Part shown: piece by piece, positions 48,135 through 57,769 of the stretch
Layout of the letters: the number at the start of each line of letters is the position of its first letter
How positions within the stretch are numbered: the first letter of the stretch is position 1
Notes under the pieces: generated by a model
The model's input: only the letters and a program-made list of their open reading frames with translations
What the model was told of the DNA's origin: nothing
Databases searched by the model: none
Program-made: the position numbers and the translations under genes
DNA from: CAYYFX01 sp046330135
GTDB taxonomy: Bacteria > ARS69
Reading direction: 5' to 3'
Assembly: GCA_046330135.1 (NCBI GenBank)
Contig: JAXLTI010000001.1
Coordinates: 12,676 to 76,675, forward strand
Length of the DNA stretch: 64,000 nucleotides

Positions 48135-48889
48135 GAACCGGCGGGGGACGAGCCCCCGCCCCACACACCCACCTCGTGTCGACCTCGTCGCACGAACCGG
48201 AGCGCGGGGACGAGCCCCCGCCCTACACACGCCATCTCGTGTCGACCTCGTCGCACGAACCGGCGGGGGACGAGCCCCCGCCCTACACACGCCATCTCGT
48301 GTCGACCTCGTCGCACGAACCGGCGGGGAACGAGCCCCGCCCTACACACACCCACCTCGTGTCGACCTCGTCGCACGAACCGGCGGGGGACGAGCCCCCG
48401 CCCTACACACGCCATCTCGTGTCGACCTCGTCGCACGAACCGGCGGGGACGAGCCCCCGCCCTACACACGCCATCTCGTGTCGACCTCGTCCCACGAACC
48501 GGCGGGGGACGAGCCCCCCGCCCTACACACCCCATCTCGTGTCGACCTCGTCGCACGAACCGGCGAGGACGAGCCCCCGCCCTACACACACCCACCTCGT
48601 GTCTACCTCGTCGCACGAACCCGCGGGGACGAGCCCCCGCCCTACACACCTCCATCTCGTGTCGACCTCGTCGCACGAACCGGGCGGGGGACGAGCCCCC
48701 GCCCTACACACACCCACCTCGTGTCGACCTCGTCGCACGAACCGGCGGCGGACGAGCCCCGCCCTACACACGCCATCTCGTGTCGACCTCGTCCCACGAA
48801 CCGGCGGGGGACGAGCCCCCGCCCTACACACCCCATCTCGTGTCCATCTCGTCGCACGAACCGGCGAGGGACGAGCCGCTGCCCGACCG
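48135..48889. repeat. Large tandem array, 13 copies of a palindrome plus conserved spacer (period about 60 nt)
   Basis: Copies start at 48135, 48194, 48257, 48317, 48377, 48437, 48496, 48557, 48617, 48677, 48739, 48798 and 48858 (the last is partial). Each has GAACC, an 8-bp GC stem with a 5-nt loop, CCTACACAC, and a spacer with CTCGTGTCGACCTCGTCGCAC. Two spacer types alternate irregularly (CCCACCTCGT or GCCATCTCGT). Copies differ by single bases and by length of the C or G runs. The array fills most of the 848-bp divergent gap between two membrane-protein genes and an SRPBCC gene; nothing else is seen there. The unit is often a multiple of three, so long spurious ORFs run through it. Confidence 0.95.
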
Positions 48890-48939
48890 GCGCGTGCGCG
48901 GATCCGCGCGCGCTGGTACGCTAGCCGCCCGCTGCGCCC

Positions 48940-49377
48940 TTGAAGCTGCACGAGCTCATCACCGACGACGGGATCCTCATCGAGGCGCGATTCCGCGACG
49001 TGTCGCCTCTGAGGCTCCTGGATCACTGGATCGAACCGGAGCTCCTCGCTCTCTGGTGGCCGCAGCAAGCCATCGTCGACCCCGAGCCGGGCGGGCGCTA
49101 TCACCTCTCGTGGCCGGTGATGAACTGGACGATGCGCGGACAGGTGCGGGAGCTCGAGCGGGGCGCTCGCCTTTCGTTCACGTGGGCCTGGGACCACGAG
49201 CCGGATCTGCCGCCGCGGCGGGTGACGATCGAGGTGGAGCGCACCGCTTCCGGTTCCGGTCTCACACTCACGCAGGGACCCTACGCCGCCACCGAGCGCG
49301 AGATCCAGGATCGCCAGTCGCACGTCGACGGTTGGGCGCACTTCTTCTCGCGCCTGGCGCCCATCGTGGAAGGTTAG
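48940..49377 (+). CDS. SRPBCC / AHSA1-like domain protein
   Basis: The 145-residue product (TTG start at 48940) is a single START-like domain: FRDVSPLRLLDHWIEPELLALWW, PGGRYHLSWPV, GQVRELERGARLSFTWAW and a C-terminal HVDGWAHFFSRL helix. These match the AHSA1 pattern of small ligand-binding proteins. Its role is unknown. It follows the palindrome array and precedes a membrane gene by 6 bp. Confidence 0.78.
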   Translation: MKLHELITDDGILIEARFRDVSPLRLLDHWIEPELLALWWPQQAIVDPEPGGRYHLSWPVMNWTMRGQVRELERGARLSFTWAWDHEPDLPPRRVTIEVERTASGSGLTLTQGPYAATEREIQDRQSHVDGWAHFFSRLAPIVEG

Positions 49378-49383
49378 CGGCCG

Positions 49384-50661
49384 TTGGCGGGCGGCTCGCG
49401 CGCGCGCCTTGCGGCCCTCGCCGGGATCCTCGCGTTCGTCTACTTCCGGTGCCCTCTGCTCCTCCGGGAGCCTCGCTTCTGGGCCGAAGAGGGGTCGCTT
49501 TACTTCGCGACGTCGTGGCACGCATCGCCTCTCGGCGCGTTGTGCCAGATCCACCGCGGCTACCTCTCGCTCGTCCCGAACGTCGCGACGCTCGCCGGAT
49601 CGCGCCTGGTCCCGCTGTCGTGGGCTCCGGCGGTCACGGAGCTTGCGGCGCTCGCTGCGGAGCTCGTGCCCTTGCTCCTGATCCTCTGGGGACGCTCAAT
49701 CCTCTTCTCGTCGTTCCCCGCACGGGCGATCGCGTGCGCGGCCGTCCTCCTCGTCGGTCAGACGGGCGAGATGTGGCTCGCCAGCATCAGCGCGCAGTTC
49801 CATCTCGCGCTCGCGACGTTCCTCGTCCTGATGGAGGAGCCCGCCACCACCGCGGCTCGCCGCGCGGCCCATGGCGCAATCGTTCTCGTTGCCGGACTGA
49901 CGGGGGTCGTCTCGACCTTCCTCCTGCCGCTCTTCATCGTCCGCGCCCTCCGGGATCGGACGCGCGAGTCCGCGATCTTGGCGGCGACTCTCGGACTCGC
50001 TACGATCGTGCAGGCCGCCGTCGTCGTGGCGACGCTCCGGGGATCGAGCCTCGGCTACCGCGCGAGCGCGGGGTCGATCCGCGGGGTCGTGTGGGTGATG
50101 GCCCGCGACGGACTCCTCCGTCCGTTCGCCGGCCCGTGGCTGACCGCGAAGATCGCCGCGCTCGTGCCTGCGGGAGCCTGGCGCGCCGCCACCGCCGCCC
50201 TCGCGCTCGCGACGACCGGTCTGATGATCGTGCCGCGAGCCGACCACCCGTTCGCAATGGGCTATGCGGCGTTCCTCCTCATGCTCGGGCTCTCGACTGC
50301 GGCCTCGATCCGCATGGCCGGAGGCGATCGGTACGCCTGGGCTCCCGCTCTGATCCTCGTCATCCTGACGATCTCCCGGATCGAGCGCCCGCTTCCGGGA
50401 ACGCGGCGTTCCGCGATCGCGATCCTCCTGCTGGGGGCGGCGCTCCTCTCCTGGGGATTCCACCTACCGAGAGCCGCGAGCGGATACGTGGACCCGGCGT
50501 GGACGCGATGGAGCGACGAGGTGGTGCGCTGGGACAAGAACCACGCCTACCGCCTCCGGACCTGGCCGCAGTGGCCAGGTCCGATGGGATGGGGTTGGGG
50601 CATGAAGCTCTCCCCGACCCCCGGCACGCCGCCGTCCGCTACGCGCCGCGGCGGATCCTGA
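49384..50661 (+). CDS. Polytopic membrane protein, glycosyltransferase-like
   Basis: This 425-residue protein (TTG start) has about 10 hydrophobic segments. An N-terminal RFWAEEGSLYFATSW loop with acidic residues after the first helix fits the GT-C catalytic-loop layout. The C-terminal tail (AWTRWSDEVVRWDKNHAYRL, WPGPMGWGWGMKL) probably faces the periplasm. No exact family is recognised. The 3' end overlaps rsgA (convergent) by 23 bp. Confidence 0.68.
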   Translation: MAGGSRARLAALAGILAFVYFRCPLLLREPRFWAEEGSLYFATSWHASPLGALCQIHRGYLSLVPNVATLAGSRLVPLSWAPAVTELAALAAELVPLLLILWGRSILFSSFPARAIACAAVLLVGQTGEMWLASISAQFHLALATFLVLMEEPATTAARRAAHGAIVLVAGLTGVVSTFLLPLFIVRALRDRTRESAILAATLGLATIVQAAVVVATLRGSSLGYRASAGSIRGVVWVMARDGLLRPFAGPWLTAKIAALVPAGAWRAATAALALATTGLMIVPRADHPFAMGYAAFLLMLGLSTAASIRMAGGDRYAWAPALILVILTISRIERPLPGTRRSAIAILLLGAALLSWGFHLPRAASGYVDPAWTRWSDEVVRWDKNHAYRLRTWPQWPGPMGWGWGMKLSPTPGTPPSATRRGGS

Positions 50662-51547
50662 CGAAGCTCCGATAGTTCCGCGCGTCGATGACGCCCGCCT
50701 CCAGCGCCTCCTTCACCGCGCAGCCGGGCTCCCGATCGTGGCGGCAATCGCGGAAGCGGCACCGCCCCGCGTGCTCCTCGATCTCGGGAAATGCCCCCGA
50801 CGCCTCGGCCTCGTCGGCGGCCCAGACGCCGAGCCCCTTCATGCCGGGCGTGTCGATCAGGATCCCGCCTCCGGGCACGTCGTAGGCCGTGCTCGCGGTC
50901 GTCGTGTGCTTCCCCTTGTTCGAGACGCTGATGCCCTGAGTGCGCGCGTCGACCCCGGGAGACAAGGCATGGAGGAGGGTCGTCTTGCCGACCCCGGATT
51001 GACCGAGCAGCACGGTGGTCTTGCCGGCGAGCCGCGCGCGGATCTCCTCGACGCCCCGTCCCGTGCGCGCGGACGTGAGCACGAAGAGATCGGGATCCTG
51101 GAACCGGGCGATCGCCTCCTCGATGCGCGCATCCTCCTCGAGATCGCACTTGTTGAGCGCGACCAGGGGCGCCACGTCCTGCCCGCGCGCGTGGACGAGG
51201 AACCGGTCGACGAGATTGGGCTTGAACGGAGGGCTCACGGCGGACACGACCACGAGCATCTGGTCGACGTTGGCGGCCACGACGTGCTCGTAGCCGTGGA
51301 AGCCCGGCCTCGAGAACTTGTTGCGCCTCTCCTCGATCCTCTCGATGACGCCTCCGCCGCCTTCCGGCCGCGCCACGACCACGCGGTCACCGACGACCAC
51401 GAGCGCGGTGACGCGCTGCCATTCCTTCTTGAGCTTGCCTCGGAGCCCGCAGGGAATCGTCTCCCCCGCTCCGTCGATGCGAACGTGAAACTGGGTGCTT
51501 GCGGCGCGGATCACCGTGCCGACTTGACGGGAATCGACCTCGTTCAA
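50639..51547 (-). CDS. rsgA: Ribosome small-subunit-dependent GTPase A
   Basis: This 302-residue circularly permuted GTPase acts in 30S maturation. It has an N-terminal OB fold (GTVIRAASTQFHVRID), G4 (VALNKCDLEED) before G1 (LLGQSGVGKTTLLHAL), G3 (DTPGMKGLG), and a C-terminal zinc site with His and Cys (CRFRDCRHDREPGC). The start is a TTG at 51547, fitting the domain start. Confidence 0.93.
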   Translation of the reverse strand: MNEVDSRQVGTVIRAASTQFHVRIDGAGETIPCGLRGKLKKEWQRVTALVVVGDRVVVARPEGGGGVIERIEERRNKFSRPGFHGYEHVVAANVDQMLVVVSAVSPPFKPNLVDRFLVHARGQDVAPLVALNKCDLEEDARIEEAIARFQDPDLFVLTSARTGRGVEEIRARLAGKTTVLLGQSGVGKTTLLHALSPGVDARTQGISVSNKGKHTTTASTAYDVPGGGILIDTPGMKGLGVWAADEAEASGAFPEIEEHAGRCRFRDCRHDREPGCAVKEALEAGVIDARNYRSFVRIRRGA

Positions 51548-51664
51548 AGTGGATGCCTCTCTCGATGGAGAACCGTGGAGCGGGTTTCCCCGCGGGATGC
51601 TGCCGTGCCGCGGATCCGGCGCGGACGATCCCGCCCTGCTTACGCTCGGGGGGCTCGGAGGGTC

Positions 51665-51739
51665 CTACGCGGACGCGCGAAAGGAGCGGCGGCGCGTCGT
51701 CACGGGCGTATCGTTCGGGACAAGGGGTTCGTGGTGCAT
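51665..51739 (-). CDS. Possible short peptide gene (24 residues)
   Basis: In the 257-bp gap between the methyltransferase and rsgA, an ATG at 51739 follows AAAGGAG by 9 nt, the clearest ribosome site nearby. It encodes MHHEPLVPNDTPVTTRRR and six more residues before TAG. The peptide is basic at its C-terminus. A second in-frame ATG at 51748 is too close to the site. No family is known; it may be chance. Confidence 0.3.
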   Translation of the reverse strand: MHHEPLVPNDTPVTTRRRSFRASA

Positions 51740-51804
51740 GGTCGCCATCTCCTTTCGGGTGTTCTCGCGAGAGGTCGCGATCGAGAGGACGATATCACGA
51801 ACCT

Positions 51805-52731
51805 CTACGCGGCAGTCACCGCGACGATCGTGATCGTGTGCCAGTACTCGTAGCCGTCGCGGAGCTCCGGCTCGAGGCCCGCGGTCCGGGAGAGGTACTC
51901 CATCCACTGGGCGTTGTTGAGGACGTTGAAGACCTTCAGCGGCACGGTCAGCGCGTCGACGGAGACGGCCTTTGCCCCTCCCTCCTCGAGAGCGCGCCCC
52001 GCTTGCGGCCGGCAGAGGCTGCTGACGTTGGTCACGATCCTCCCACCTCGATCGAGATGCCCGCTCGCCCGCCCGAGGAGATGGCAGAGCAGCCCGATCC
52101 CCTCGTAAGGATTGTCGTCGATGCTCTTGGGGCGTGGGATGTAGGGGGGATTGCACATCACCAGATCCCACGTCTGCCTCCCGAGCACGTCGATCCCGTC
52201 GGCTTCGATCACCTCGCAGCGCGGATCGGCAAGCTGCTCGCGCGCGCACGCCGCGGCGGCCGGCGCGCGATCGACCACCACGAGCCGTTCGAGCCGCGGC
52301 GCAAGAGAGAGCAGGTACTTCGAGAGGAAGCCCGAGCCCGCACCGATCTCGATCGCCGTGCGGACGGAGCCGAGATCCATCGAGCGGAGCGCGCGGCAGA
52401 ACAGGAGGGTGTCGATCGACGGTCCCCACACTCCCGGGAACCGCGCCTGATCGAAGGCGATCCCGACCCCGTCGTAACGGGTGATCCGGATCGGCGATGC
52501 GTAGAGCGCGAACAGCGTGTCGCGTAGCGTCGGCGGGAGCGCGCCGATCCGCGCATGGTCCGTGACGAGGACCGGGCGGTCGATCGTGACGACCTGGCGC
52601 GAACGATCGGCGGGATAGGTCGTGACGCGGTTTCCGTCCGCGTCACGATCCATCCCCATGATGTGGGCGAGCTCGTCTCCGTTCGCGTGGATCTCGAGCG
52701 ACGCGAGCGCCGCGTCGAACGCGAGGAGCAC
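51805..52731 (-). CDS. Class I SAM methyltransferase, HemK/PrmC-like
   Basis: The 308-residue protein (GTG start, 4 nt after the previous stop) has the SAM-binding motif AIEIGAGSGFLSKYLL and the N6-methyltransferase motif NPPYIP at residue 194. This is typical of enzymes that methylate an amide (Gln/Asn) or adenine. An extra N-terminal region of about 100 residues does not match PrmC. The substrate is unknown; release-factor methylation is unlikely given the unusual N-terminus. Confidence 0.8.
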   Translation of the reverse strand: MLLAFDAALASLEIHANGDELAHIMGMDRDADGNRVTTYPADRSRQVVTIDRPVLVTDHARIGALPPTLRDTLFALYASPIRITRYDGVGIAFDQARFPGVWGPSIDTLLFCRALRSMDLGSVRTAIEIGAGSGFLSKYLLSLAPRLERLVVVDRAPAAAACAREQLADPRCEVIEADGIDVLGRQTWDLVMCNPPYIPRPKSIDDNPYEGIGLLCHLLGRASGHLDRGGRIVTNVSSLCRPQAGRALEEGGAKAVSVDALTVPLKVFNVLNNAQWMEYLSRTAGLEPELRDGYEYWHTITIVAVTAA

Positions 52732-52735
52732 GAGG

Positions 52736-53908
52736 CTACTTCAGCGCGCCCTTCTCGACGATGACCGTACCGTCGACCTTGAGCGTCCCGCCCATCACCT
52801 GGCCGTACACGGCGAAGTCGGAAGCGTTCTCGCCACCCGCCCACTGGTTGTCGCCGAAGCCGAGGCTCACGGTGCCTGCGGCGACCCATGTCGCGAGGCG
52901 GCTGGCGGCGGGCACGGTCACGGCGGGGTTGATGCCGATGTCGACGGCGCCGAAGAGCTCCTTGCCGGTGCCCGCGGCGTCATAGCGCGCCTTCATCAGG
53001 TCGAGCCCGGACTTCGCGGTCATCGACGTGAGCTTGCCGTTCTTGAACTTCAGCTTGACCCCGGTGACGTCCTTGCCGTTCCAGAGGACCCGGTCGATCA
53101 CCACGGTCCCGCTCGCGGTGCCCGGCACCGGCGTCACGTAGACCTCGCCGGCGGGGAGCCATGCCTGGCAGCTCGCGCCGCCCGCAGCCAGGTCCTCGTC
53201 GGAGATCGCGCCGTCGCTCGCGTGCGCCGGCCGTCCGGCGATCTGCATCTTGATGTCGGTCCCGTTGGGGGCGGTGAAGGTGAGCTGCTTGCCGGCGGCG
53301 ACCTTCGCCTTGATGGCGGAGGCCGTCTCGGCGAGCTTCGCGGTATCGACGTTGACCCCATCCCAGAAGATCTTCGAGAGCTGGTCCTGCGTCATCGCAT
53401 ACTGCTTCGCGCGATCTGGAGTCGGGTAGAGCTCGTTGCCGAGGAAGACGCGGCGCACGTTGTGCTTGAGCTCCTCGGTGCCCACCGGAGCCTCCGCCTT
53501 CGCGCGAGCGGCCTGGCGCGCCGGCGATGTCCCCGCAAAGAGCGCGAGATCGTCACGGCTCTCGACGTCGATGCGCACGGGGATGGTCGATGCGAGCTTC
53601 AGCGCGAGATCCGGGCTCTGGCTGTCGTACTTCTCGGGCACGTCCTCGAAGAGGCGCTTGGCCATGCGATCCGTCTGGATCATGACGATCGGGAAACCGC
53701 CTGCCTTGCGCACGTTCACGGCAAGGTCCTCGAGCAGCTCGAGGTCGCGCGGGTTCCCGGCGATGAGGACGCCGTCGCCTTCCTTCACGTTCGCGACCTT
53801 GGTGACGATGTTCTGGGCCAGCGTCTCCTTGTCAGGAGCCTGCGCCGGCGCGAGCGCGCCGGAGAAACCGAGAGTCATGGCCGCCGCAACGATCGTACGC
53901 ATCGTCAT
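52736..53908 (-). CDS. Exported M29-aminopeptidase-like protein lacking metal ligands
   Basis: The 390-residue protein has a signal peptide (MTMRTIVAAAMTLGFSGALA). The layout follows M29 aminopeptidases (N-terminal domain KEGDGVLIAGNPRDLELLED; LPAGEVYVTPVPGTASGTVV; a C-terminal GDNQWAGGENASDF). In M29 enzymes the last region reads GGxNxSxxHWD and supplies His and Asp metal ligands; here those positions are Ala and Tyr. The upstream HIALG His is also replaced. Peptidase activity is therefore doubtful. An AAGGAG site supports ATG 53908; a second ATG lies at 53902. Confidence 0.72.
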   Translation of the reverse strand: MTMRTIVAAAMTLGFSGALAPAQAPDKETLAQNIVTKVANVKEGDGVLIAGNPRDLELLEDLAVNVRKAGGFPIVMIQTDRMAKRLFEDVPEKYDSQSPDLALKLASTIPVRIDVESRDDLALFAGTSPARQAARAKAEAPVGTEELKHNVRRVFLGNELYPTPDRAKQYAMTQDQLSKIFWDGVNVDTAKLAETASAIKAKVAAGKQLTFTAPNGTDIKMQIAGRPAHASDGAISDEDLAAGGASCQAWLPAGEVYVTPVPGTASGTVVIDRVLWNGKDVTGVKLKFKNGKLTSMTAKSGLDLMKARYDAAGTGKELFGAVDIGINPAVTVPAASRLATWVAAGTVSLGFGDNQWAGGENASDFAVYGQVMGGTLKVDGTVIVEKGALK

Positions 53909-54046
53909 CGTGTCTTCGCTCCTTGAGGATCTCCAGGGGGCGTGCGAGGCACGCCGCGTGGGGTTTTCGCGCGCAGTGTACTTCACCTTGCTCGGACGTC
54001 GATGCCGTGGTAGATTCTCGCTTCCGGATTTCGGCACGAGCTCGGT

Positions 54047-54120
54047 GCGCCTGTAGCTCAGTTGGATAGAGCGACAGCCTCCGGAGCTGTAGGCCAGGGG
54101 TTCGAATCCCTTCAGGCGCA
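54047..54120 (+). tRNA. tRNA-Arg (CCG)
   Basis: A 74-nt cloverleaf with acceptor GCGCCTG/CAGGCGC, D arm TAGCTCAGTTGGATAGAGC, an anticodon stem ACAGC/GCTGT around CTCCGGA (anticodon CCG, codon CGG), and T arm AGGGGTTCGAATCCCTT. CCA is not encoded. Confidence 0.95.
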
Positions 54121-54147
54121 TGTCTTCTCGTCGATGACCTCTCACGT

Positions 54148-54223
<76 letters not shown>

Positions 54224-54272
54224 AACTCGAAAACGTCGTCGATCGTCGATGAGAATCCCCCGATCCTTCCAC

Positions 54273-54352
54273 GCGAAAGTGGCGGAACTGGCAGACGCGC
54301 CGGATTTAGGATCCGGTGGGCAACCGTGGGGGTTCGAGTCCCCCCTTTCGCA
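54273..54352 (+). tRNA. tRNA-Leu (TAG)
   Basis: An 80-nt cloverleaf with acceptor GCGAAAG/CTTTCGC, anticodon stem CCGGA/TCCGG around TTTAGGA (anticodon TAG, codon CTA), a variable arm slightly shorter than usual for Leu, and T arm GGGGGTTCGAGTCCCCC. CCA is not encoded. Confidence 0.92.
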
Positions 54353-54582
54353 GAACCTTGGGCGTGGAACGTTCTGGTCATTGACTCTGCTTGGAGCTCG
54401 TCCTTCCACCTCTTTGGGGGGGGCTTGTCCCGCGACGCTCAACACCCGATCCTCGCTTCGCCTCGCACGATGCTTCGGTCCACCGTGCACCCTCTCACGC
54501 TTCGACCGTGCGTCGCGATGATCGCTAACCCTCTCACCGTGCCCCGGGACTCCCGCGGCGTTTCAAGGTTCAGGTTCCACCT

Positions 54583-55902
54583 ATGAAGTTCGAGATTCGT
54601 GAGATCTCCCAGGTGAAGCGCGAGCTCGACGTCGAGGTGCCGGCCTCCCGGTACCAGGAAGCGATCGCTCGCGCCACGCGCGACCTTTCCCGCCGCATCA
54701 AGCTTCCGGGATTCCGGCCCGGCAAGGTGCCGTCCGACGTCGTCACCAAGATGTTCGGCAAGGAGATCGAGACCGACGTCCTCGAGAAGCTCATCCCCGA
54801 GGCATACGAGGATGCACTCGAGAGCTCCGGCGTCGAGCCGCTTGGCCGTCCCATCCTCCAGGCGAAGGAGCTGCCCAAGGACCGCGATTCCGCGCTGACG
54901 TTCACCGTTGCGTTCGAGGTCATGCCCAAGCTCACCATCAAGGGATACAAGGGCCTCGCCCTCACGAGGAAGACCGCGACGGTCACCGAAGCCGGCGTCG
55001 ATGCGTCGCAGAACGAGCTTCGCGAATCCGCCGCACGGTTCGTCACCGCCGAGGGCCGGGCTGTTGCCGTCGGCGACTACGTCGTCGTCGACATGGCCGA
55101 GCAGCACGGAGATCGACAGCGAAACGTCCTCGTCGCGGTCAAGGGTGGCGACGAGGCCAAGGAGCTCGACCGCGCCCTCGTCGGCAAGTCCGTCGGCGAG
55201 GAGCTCCAGGTCCGCATGAAGCACACGCACAAGAACGACCACGCTCACGATCACGATCACGCCCACGATCACGATCACGATCACGCCGACGACCATGGGC
55301 ACGAGCACGAGCGTGTATTCGACGTCCGCATCCGGGAGATCAAGGAGCGCCAGATCCCGGAGGCCACCGACGACTTTGCCCGCGAGGTCGGCTCCTACGC
55401 GGACCTCGCCGCCCTTCGCGAGAAGCTGCGCGCCGACCTCCTCCGCCAGGCGGAGATGCGATCGCGGCGCGACCTCGTGCACCAGGCCCTCGACCTCATC
55501 CTCAAGGAGAACGAGGTCGCCGCCCCCGACCACCTCGTCTCGAAGGAGCAGAAGCGCATGATGGACGAGCTGACGGCGAGCTTCAAACGGCAGGGCCTCC
55601 CGATCGAAAAGCTCCAGCTCGACTGGGACCGCATGGCCGCCGACATGCGCCCCGACGCGGCCAAGACGGTCCTCCTCGATCTCGTATTCGACGCGATCGC
55701 CGAGACCGAGTCGATCGCCGTCCCCGACGACCTCGTGAAGGAGCGGATCCAGGCCTTCGCGTCCAACGCCCGGAAGAGCCCGGATGCGATGCGCGCGCAG
55801 CTCGAACGCGACGGCAAGCTCAAGGATATCGAGACGAGCTTGCGGCGCGAGCGTTCTATTGACTTCGTTCTCGACAACGCTACAGTTACGGCCGAGGGTT
55901 GA
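54583..55902 (+). CDS. tig: Trigger factor with a histidine-rich insert in the PPIase domain
   Basis: The 439-residue ribosome-bound chaperone has the N-terminal signature FRPGKVPSDVVTKMFGKEI, a PPIase domain (about 150-250) and the C-terminal helical arms. Residues 214-242 are an insert with 13 His alternating with Asp and Ala (HAHDHDHAHDHDHDH). This is unusual for trigger factor and resembles the metal-binding tail of SlyD. The same residues are encoded by a run of CACGATCACGAT codons. It begins the conserved tig-clpP-clpX-lon set, 230 bp after the tRNAs. Confidence 0.95.
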   Translation: MKFEIREISQVKRELDVEVPASRYQEAIARATRDLSRRIKLPGFRPGKVPSDVVTKMFGKEIETDVLEKLIPEAYEDALESSGVEPLGRPILQAKELPKDRDSALTFTVAFEVMPKLTIKGYKGLALTRKTATVTEAGVDASQNELRESAARFVTAEGRAVAVGDYVVVDMAEQHGDRQRNVLVAVKGGDEAKELDRALVGKSVGEELQVRMKHTHKNDHAHDHDHAHDHDHDHADDHGHEHERVFDVRIREIKERQIPEATDDFAREVGSYADLAALREKLRADLLRQAEMRSRRDLVHQALDLILKENEVAAPDHLVSKEQKRMMDELTASFKRQGLPIEKLQLDWDRMAADMRPDAAKTVLLDLVFDAIAETESIAVPDDLVKERIQAFASNARKSPDAMRAQLERDGKLKDIETSLRRERSIDFVLDNATVTAEG

Positions 55903-55911
55903 GCAGAATCA

Positions 55912-56496
55912 ATGCTGTACACGCCAATGGTCGTGGAGCAGACCAGTCGTGGCGAGCGCGCTTACGACATCTTCTCCCGTCTTCTCAAGGACCACATCAT
56001 CTTCATCGGCGACTACATCAACGACACGATCGCGAACCTCGTGATCGCGCAGCTCCTGTTCCTCGAGGCTGAGGATCCGGAGAAGGACATCTCGCTCTAC
56101 ATCAACAGTCCCGGCGGATCGGTGACCGATGGCCTCGCGATCTACGACACCATCCAGTTCATCCGCCCCGGTGTGACGACCTTTTGCCTGGGTCAGGCAG
56201 CGAGCATCGCGGCGATCCTCCTCGCGGCGGGCACCCCCGGAAAGCGCTACGCGCTCCCGAACTCCCGCATCATCATCCACCAGCCCATGGCGGGGTTCTC
56301 CGGACAGGCGTCCGACATCGACATCTACGCGAAGGAGATCCTCCGGATCCGCGAGCGTCTCAACGAGATCCTCGCGCACCACACGACGCAGTCGATCGAG
56401 CGCCTCCGCTCGGACACGGACCGCGACTTCATCATGACGGCGGGCCAGGCCCGGGAATACGGCATCATCGACCAGGTCATCGAGAAACGGACCTGA
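55912..56496 (+). CDS. clpP: ATP-dependent Clp protease proteolytic subunit
   Basis: The 194-residue serine peptidase has the active Ser98 (GQAASIAAIL) and His123 (RIIIHQPM), with IYINSPGGS-like substrate-cleft residues at 64-70 and a short N-terminal propeptide-like start (MLYTPMVVEQTSRGERAYDI). It forms the degradation chamber for ClpX, encoded 21 bp downstream. Confidence 0.97.
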   Translation: MLYTPMVVEQTSRGERAYDIFSRLLKDHIIFIGDYINDTIANLVIAQLLFLEAEDPEKDISLYINSPGGSVTDGLAIYDTIQFIRPGVTTFCLGQAASIAAILLAAGTPGKRYALPNSRIIIHQPMAGFSGQASDIDIYAKEILRIRERLNEILAHHTTQSIERLRSDTDRDFIMTAGQAREYGIIDQVIEKRT

Positions 56497-56517
56497 CGCC
56501 CGCGCGCGCGATCCTCC

Positions 56518-57759
<1,242 letters not shown>

Positions 57760-57769
57760 GGATCGCGCC

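Noticed and set aside
48135..48889. CRISPR array
   Set aside because: Both the hairpin part and the spacer are conserved between units; no unique spacers and no cas genes are present.
48021..50675. Long ORFs through the palindrome array encoding 20-residue repeats
   Set aside because: They exist because the unit is near a multiple of three and GC-rich DNA lacks stops. They overlap real genes on both sides and have no start or ribosome site.
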